Positions 33,038 through 36,834 of a stretch of DNA of 36,834 nucleotides are shown here, piece by piece. The notes below the pieces were generated by a model, which did not search any database, was not told the DNA's origin, and saw nothing but the letters and a program-made list of their open reading frames with translations. The DNA comes from Gemmata massiliana (GTDB lineage Bacteria; Planctomycetota; Planctomycetia; Gemmatales; Gemmataceae), in the NCBI GenBank assembly GCA_000531095.1, contig HG799477.1, positions 1,531 to 38,364 of the forward strand. Direction: 5' to 3'. The stretch's first letter is position 1. Every line of letters begins with the position of its first letter. A program made the translations under genes and the position numbers.

Positions 33038-34297
33038 CTACACCTTGAACACGTCCTTCACGTTGTCTCGCAGGAGCCGCGTGCCCAGCGCGACGGCGTC
33101 CGTTTCGCTGAGCACGCCGGGGCGCACGAACTCATCCGCCAGCACGCTCGCGAGGATGCGCCGGTACATGCCGTACTTCGGCTTCACGAACTCCAGTTTG
33201 TAGGCGTCCGAGTAGTACCCGATTAGCTTCGTCTTCGGCACCGCGGTGATGCGCTCCATCAAGTCCTTGCGGATGAACGGCGGCGTGTTCGAGTACCACC
33301 AGTGACCGTTCGGTAGCACGTTTGGGAAGATCCACGAGTACGCCACCAACTCCTGGTTCTGCGCGCTCGTCAGCACCGAGACCGGGAACGTCACGTCCGG
33401 GAAGGCGTTGAACAACTCCTTATACTGCAACAGGCTGGTGCGCTGGTCGAACAGATCTTGCCCTTGGTAAACACCCTTCTCGTACACGCGGCGGTTCACA
33501 CCGATCATCAGATCGAACGGCAGCCGGAAGTCGCGGCAGAACTCGGCGACTAGCCAGAACACGCCGGGCGCGAGGTCGTGGAACCCGTGGAACTGCATCT
33601 GCTCGTAGAAGTGCTCGTCGTCGAACTTCGCCGGGTGGAAGTTGGGCGGGAGCGAGATCGCGCACGCCTTCGCCCCGTTCCGCGTGAAGTGCATGAACAC
33701 CTTCGCCAGTGCCATCCGCAGCGTGGCCCCGTCGTGAACGTGAACGCCGCTGATCGCTTCCAGCCGGCGCCGCGTGTCGGGCTTGTCGAGGTGGAACACC
33801 AGCGTATCGGTCCGCAGGCAGGGGACGTACTTCGTGGTGTCGAAGCCCTGGAGCGGGTCGTCGAACTCGTTCGTCAGGAAGATCTTTTCGAGCCGCGTCT
33901 TCTCGAAGACTTGCGCTTCCCAGTCCGGTTGTGCGAACGTTTTTAGCGCGGTGTCGTAGAGCCGGTCCGCGTCCGCCGCGGTGACGCGCGTTTCCTTGTC
34001 GTCGAGACCCAGGAACGTGCGGGCGATGTCCACGAACCACCCGTACTGCGCGGTGTTGTCGTACCGGTCCATGAACCGGACGATCTCCCGCACGCGCTCG
34101 CGCGGGTCCGCGTCCTTGCTCAGAAGCGCCTGGCCCATCCCGGCGGAGTGGGCGAGTTCGGTGTAGTAGTGGTAGCCGAGGATGTCGTCGAGCGACTTCG
34201 ATACCGGGCTGAGCGGATCAATGTGCGAGTGCGGGTCAATGAGCGGAATCCGGGACAGCGCGGATTCCAGGTTCTGCACCAGTTGATCGGCCGGCAT
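33038..34297 (-). CDS. Uronate isomerase-like protein of the amidohydrolase superfamily
   Basis: This 419-residue protein starts at ATG 34297 (MPADQLVQNLE), with GGAGAGGG just upstream. The metal-binding HxH occurs early in IPLIDPHSHIDP. Other conserved-looking segments are DDILGYHYYTELAH, HDGATLRMALAKVFMH, LPFDLMIGVNRRVYE and HWWYSNTPPFIRKDL. This pattern and length recall glucuronate/uronate isomerases (UxaC, usually about 470 residues), which interconvert aldo- and keto-uronates for sugar acid breakdown. Planctomycetes often carry a shorter relative, and no other uronate genes are nearby, so the true substrate is open. The final metal ligands cannot be pinned by eye. Confidence 0.78.
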   Translation of the reverse strand: MPADQLVQNLESALSRIPLIDPHSHIDPLSPVSKSLDDILGYHYYTELAHSAGMGQALLSKDADPRERVREIVRFMDRYDNTAQYGWFVDIARTFLGLDDKETRVTAADADRLYDTALKTFAQPDWEAQVFEKTRLEKIFLTNEFDDPLQGFDTTKYVPCLRTDTLVFHLDKPDTRRRLEAISGVHVHDGATLRMALAKVFMHFTRNGAKACAISLPPNFHPAKFDDEHFYEQMQFHGFHDLAPGVFWLVAEFCRDFRLPFDLMIGVNRRVYEKGVYQGQDLFDQRTSLLQYKELFNAFPDVTFPVSVLTSAQNQELVAYSWIFPNVLPNGHWWYSNTPPFIRKDLMERITAVPKTKLIGYYSDAYKLEFVKPKYGMYRRILASVLADEFVRPGVLSETDAVALGTRLLRDNVKDVFKV

Positions 34298-34456
34298 GAC
34301 GCCCTCTCCGGGAGCAGGTAGAAAATGGGCGGTTGTGTCAGTTTTACCAGGTTCACGTTTTACAACGCCCGGCAACATTTACAAACTGGGCGAGGTTCCC
34401 GAACTGTGGCACGAATTCCCGACGGCGGAAACTGAACCATCAATTTTCTTTGACTT

Positions 34457-34813
34457 ATGGCCCGACAGGAGTTGCGCCGAATCGCGAGATTGACGGCACG
34501 CGCGATCGCGGCAATTGGCACGGTCGCTGCTTTCAGTTATATCGTCCGCGACGAACAACCCCCAAGTGAATCGCGGATCGGTGCCGGATCGCTCAACGGT
34601 GAACCTTCCCCCAAGGTTCGCCTCCCCCAAAATGGCGACCCGGCACCGCGGAATACGGAGGCCAATACGACCTTCCCCCAAGGTCACGGCCGCGGGAGAG
34701 ATTTCCCCCCTCTCCTGAACCTTTCAGACAACACGTCCGTTCCCCCGTCTACGGCAACATCCCCCACTGCCGCCGCCTCCCCAGGCGGCGGCTCGTCTTT
34801 TTGGTGCGTGTAA
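34457..34813 (+). CDS. Doubtful small membrane-anchored protein
   Basis: This 118-codon frame starts at ATG 34457 with a basic N-terminus and a hydrophobic stretch (AIAAIGTVAAFSYIV), followed by a low-complexity Pro/Asn/Thr/Ser region. No family is recognised and no good ribosome binding site precedes the start. The last 15 codons run through a strong terminator-like hairpin and T-tract (34769-34802), which is unusual for a coding region. CCTTCCCCCAAGG-like repeats occur at about 34605 and 34672. It may be a real small secreted protein or only an open frame in intergenic DNA. Confidence 0.3.
   Translation: MARQELRRIARLTARAIAAIGTVAAFSYIVRDEQPPSESRIGAGSLNGEPSPKVRLPQNGDPAPRNTEANTTFPQGHGRGRDFPPLLNLSDNTSVPPSTATSPTAAASPGGGSSFWCV
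34769..34802. terminator. Strong rho-independent terminator
   Basis: GCCGCCGCCT (34769-34778) and AGGCGGCGGC (34783-34792) form a 10-bp GC stem around CCCC, followed by TCGTCTTTTT. This is the clearest intrinsic terminator in the window on the plus strand. It also lies 39 nt beyond the stop of the convergent ABC permease. Confidence 0.8.
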
Positions 34814-34841
34814 TCAACAGCATCAGCACTCAAAGGTCGCG

Positions 34842-36461
34842 TTAATCCAAGTCCATGCGCCACCACGCGAGCGCGGTGAACGCGGCGCCGAACGCACACA
34901 GTGCCGCGCACGCCGTCAGCACGGCCGACACATCGGGGGCGGAAGTCGCGAGTAGTTGGTTGTAAGCGTCGAGTGCCCAGGCGTGCGGGGTGACGAGGCT
35001 GACCGTTTTCATTTGCTCAGGCATCAGGTCGCGTGGCATTAGCGACCCGCTCACGCCACCGAGAACTAGAACCAGCAGCGTGCCGTACACCGCGACCTGA
35101 GTTTCAGTGCGGGCCACGCTCGCGACCAGAATCGCCAGTCCCACCGCCGCGAACGACGTACTGGCCACGAGCGGGAGTAGCAGCTCCGGGCGCGAGCCCC
35201 ACGTCATCCCGAAGATGAGTCGACCTGCTGCGAGCAGGAACACGCCCTGAAGCAGTGACACCGCGAGGCACGGGAGCAACTTGCCCAGGAGGATCTGCCC
35301 GCGCGTGAGCGGCGCGGCGCGGAGCCGCACCAGCGTGCCGTGCTTGCGCTCGGCGACGAACAGCCAGCCCACGCTCAGCACTAGGAAGAACGCGAACATC
35401 ACGGTGTACGACGGCACCAGGATCTGGTACCGCAGGGCGCCGCGGTTAAGTGCCCCGCTACCGGACGAGTCCTTGTACTCCACGCGGTTCGCCGCGATCC
35501 CCTCGCGGGTCTCGCTCTTGACCAGATCGCTCCAGCGCGTCGCCTCGAAGTTGTAGCTCGAAAACAGATCGCCGACCCCGCGCTTGACAGTCGGCCCGAT
35601 CTCCGTTCGCACGGTTGGTGTGAGCACCTTGCCGAATAACACCTTCTTCCCAACTCGGGCGGTAATGTCGGGGTCTTTGAGTGCATCATCGACGACCGCG
35701 CGGAACCCGGGCATTTGGGCTTTGATCGCTTGGGCCGCGAGACGCCCGAACTTGTCCGTCATGCGTTTCTGGAATTTTTCGTCCGCAACCAGTGCGTCGA
35801 GCAGATCAAGCACCACTGGGTCGAGTTCTTCGATCACCTTCGGCGGCACCGTATTCTTGCTCAACCGATCCGCGACCAGTTCCATGAACTTCTCGTCACC
35901 GACGCGGGCGAACGCTTTCCCGATCATCCAGGGGATCACCACGCGCAGGAGCGTGACCTGCGTGACCTGCTCGATGATGGATGCGGACACCGGCTGCGTG
36001 CGGTCGGTGAGGAGCGTGGCCCCGAGTTGGCTGAGACGCACCCCGTCGCGCCCGAACGGGTTGACGGCTTCCGCGCCCGTGAGGAACGAACAGCGGTGCA
36101 TCCGCGCGCTGAAATCTTCCTCAAACACGATGATCGCGGGGCGCCGGTTCTTCGCGACAAGGCGCTCTGCTTCGCCGCGATCACGAATGATCTCTAGCCG
36201 GATGTCCTGCGTCGCGCTGAGGTCGTCGATTACGACTTCCGACCACGGCTTTTCGGGGAAGGGGACTTTCCCAGGTAACCCACGGTCGAGGTTCACGACG
36301 GAGATACGGAGCCGGTCGTCCGGTTTTTCACCGAAGCCCTCACCCAGTGCTAGCCCCAGTACGAGGATGAGCAGCAGCGGCGTGAGGAGCAGAATGACCG
36401 CGCTCCGCGGGTCGCGGAGTAACAGGCGGAGGTCTTTCGCGGCGAGCGTGAGTATCGGCAT
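34842..36461 (-). CDS. ABC-2 type transporter permease
   Basis: This 539-residue membrane protein has an N-terminal helix (SAVILLLTPLLLILVLGLAL, about 20-40) and a large extracytoplasmic domain (about 45-345). Five further helices follow in the C-terminal third (for example VMFAFFLVLSVGWLFVAERK, LLPCLAVSLLQGVFLLAAG, AVYGTLLVLVLGGVSGSLMP and a last one near ALCAFGAAFTALAWW). LFVAERKHGTLVRLRAAPL and GSLMPRDLMPEQM are typical of ABC-2 permeases of the DrrB/YhgE type. It starts 3 bp after the stop of the ATPase gene, so both form one exporter operon. The substrate is unknown. Confidence 0.9.
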   Translation of the reverse strand: MPILTLAAKDLRLLLRDPRSAVILLLTPLLLILVLGLALGEGFGEKPDDRLRISVVNLDRGLPGKVPFPEKPWSEVVIDDLSATQDIRLEIIRDRGEAERLVAKNRRPAIIVFEEDFSARMHRCSFLTGAEAVNPFGRDGVRLSQLGATLLTDRTQPVSASIIEQVTQVTLLRVVIPWMIGKAFARVGDEKFMELVADRLSKNTVPPKVIEELDPVVLDLLDALVADEKFQKRMTDKFGRLAAQAIKAQMPGFRAVVDDALKDPDITARVGKKVLFGKVLTPTVRTEIGPTVKRGVGDLFSSYNFEATRWSDLVKSETREGIAANRVEYKDSSGSGALNRGALRYQILVPSYTVMFAFFLVLSVGWLFVAERKHGTLVRLRAAPLTRGQILLGKLLPCLAVSLLQGVFLLAAGRLIFGMTWGSRPELLLPLVASTSFAAVGLAILVASVARTETQVAVYGTLLVLVLGGVSGSLMPRDLMPEQMKTVSLVTPHAWALDAYNQLLATSAPDVSAVLTACAALCAFGAAFTALAWWRMDLD

Positions 36462-36464
36462 GTG

Positions 36465-36628
36465 CTAATCCCTTAGCCCGCGGCCAGTGAGGTTCAGGAA
36501 CACGCGCTCCAGCGTCGGTTCCGTCGTGGTGACCGCGGTGAGGTCCGCGCCGCTCGCGGCACACTCGGACGCGACCCGCGCTAACACCGGCCCGATGTCT
36601 TCGACCACGATCTCGAAGATAGCGGAAG
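36465..36628 (-). pseudogene. ABC transporter ATPase, C-terminal fragment only
   Basis: About 50 residues remain: SAIFEIVVEDIGPVLARVAS, then ASGADLTAVTTTEPTLERVF and LNLTGRGLRD. The end EPTLExVFLxLTGRxLRD is typical of DrrA/CcmA-type ATPases that pair with ABC-2 permeases, and the permease gene follows 3 bp later. Upstream on the coding strand the sequence passes at once into a repeat element (36629-36706) and then a TACG repeat to the window end, so the nucleotide-binding domain is not in the window. The gene may be broken by the element, or the contig end may be artefactual. Confidence 0.75.
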
Positions 36629-36706
36629 AACCTACCCCCCCATCCCCCCTCCCTCGAAGGGAAGGGGGTGGGAGGTTGTGTCTGCAAACCCTCCCCAACC
36701 CCTCCG
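36629..36706. repeat. Second copy or fragment of the 6001-type repeat
   Basis: It starts AACCTACCCCCCCATCCCCC, contains the hairpin CCCCCCTCCCTCGAAGGGAA with GGGGG beyond, returns as GGGAGGTT, and is followed by GTCTGCAAACCCTCCCCAAC. The last block matches 24 of 26 positions of the reverse complement of 6101-6126. It looks like the end of one copy joined to the beginning of another. Confidence 0.65.
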
Positions 36707-36710
36707 ACAC

Positions 36711-36834
36711 GACGACCACGACGCACGTACAGTACGCACGAACGTACGTACGCACGGTTACTGTAAGCACCTACGCACGAACAACACCTACGTACCTACG
36801 TACGTACGTACGTACGTACGTACGTACGTACGTA
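36711..36834. repeat. Low-complexity tail ending in a TACG tandem repeat
   Basis: From about 36711 the sequence is made largely of CGTA, ACGA and CACC-like words. From 36797 to the end (36834) it is a pure TACG repeat of 9.5 units. It encodes nothing credible. TACG is the nucleotide flow order of 454 pyrosequencing, so an artefact at a contig end is likely. Confidence 0.8.

Overview
The window is high-GC DNA, about 36.8 kb, densely coding on both strands. The gene content points to a Gemmata-like planctomycete (family Gemmataceae). The evidence is: three ECF sigma factors fused to a transmembrane segment and planctomycete-type C-terminal domains (TIGR03067-like, GspG-like, HEAT), a DUF2934 protein, a DUF1559 pilin-like fragment, an N-terminal LETLESR-type export motif, a PEP-CTERM-like tail, and an ATP-grasp protein of the kind linked to tetrahydromethanopterin in planctomycetes. 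This assignment rests on remembered family features, not on a search.

Layout. 1-5.1 kb (minus): a HEAT-repeat membrane protein cut by the window edge, a small DUF2934 protein, a PEP-CTERM-like secreted protein and a secreted zinc metalloprotease with FG-GAP repeats. 5.3-7.6 kb: a twin ABC ATPase (ModF-like) broken by a 121-bp repeat element, converging on a frameshifted Gemmata-type gene. 7.9-11.7 kb: an ATP-grasp ligase (+), a lipoprotein with a degenerate transglutaminase-like core, and kdsA. 12.2-15.4 kb: a membrane histidine kinase and an NtrC-type sigma-54 activator, forming a two-component operon. 15.5-19.4 kb: a secreted thioredoxin-like protein (-) divergent from ECF sigma factor 1. 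19.4-22.5 kb: a BY-kinase-like P-loop protein and an ExeA/GspA-type AAA ATPase (frameshifted near its start), divergent from a TPR-like protein. 22.7-25.9 kb (minus): pyrK, an rRNA pseudouridine synthase and ECF sigma factor 2. 26.2-27.3 kb: a truncated transposase joined to the N-terminal stub of a DUF1559 gene. 27.5-31.9 kb: ECF sigma factor 3 converging on a thioredoxin-like gene with an in-frame TGA, then queE. 31.9-34.3 kb: a PpiC-type foldase converging on a uronate isomerase-like protein. 34.4-36.8 kb: a small doubtful ORF, an ABC-2 permease and the C-terminus of its ATPase, interrupted by the same repeat family and followed by a (TACG)n tail.

The most interesting feature is the gene at 29963-31024 (minus). 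Its reading frame is open on both sides of a single TGA, which falls where I expect a Cys in relatives. A 9-bp stem-loop with a GU-containing apical loop starts 9 nt downstream, as in a bacterial SECIS, so this is a candidate selenoprotein. A nonsense mutation or a base error remains possible.

Sequence quality: two single-base frameshifts (about 6975 and 21440) and a terminal repeat of TACG, which is the 454 nucleotide flow order, suggest a draft contig with some homopolymer errors. Most convergent gene pairs are separated by strong inverted repeats that probably act as bidirectional terminators. No tRNA, rRNA or CRISPR array was seen.
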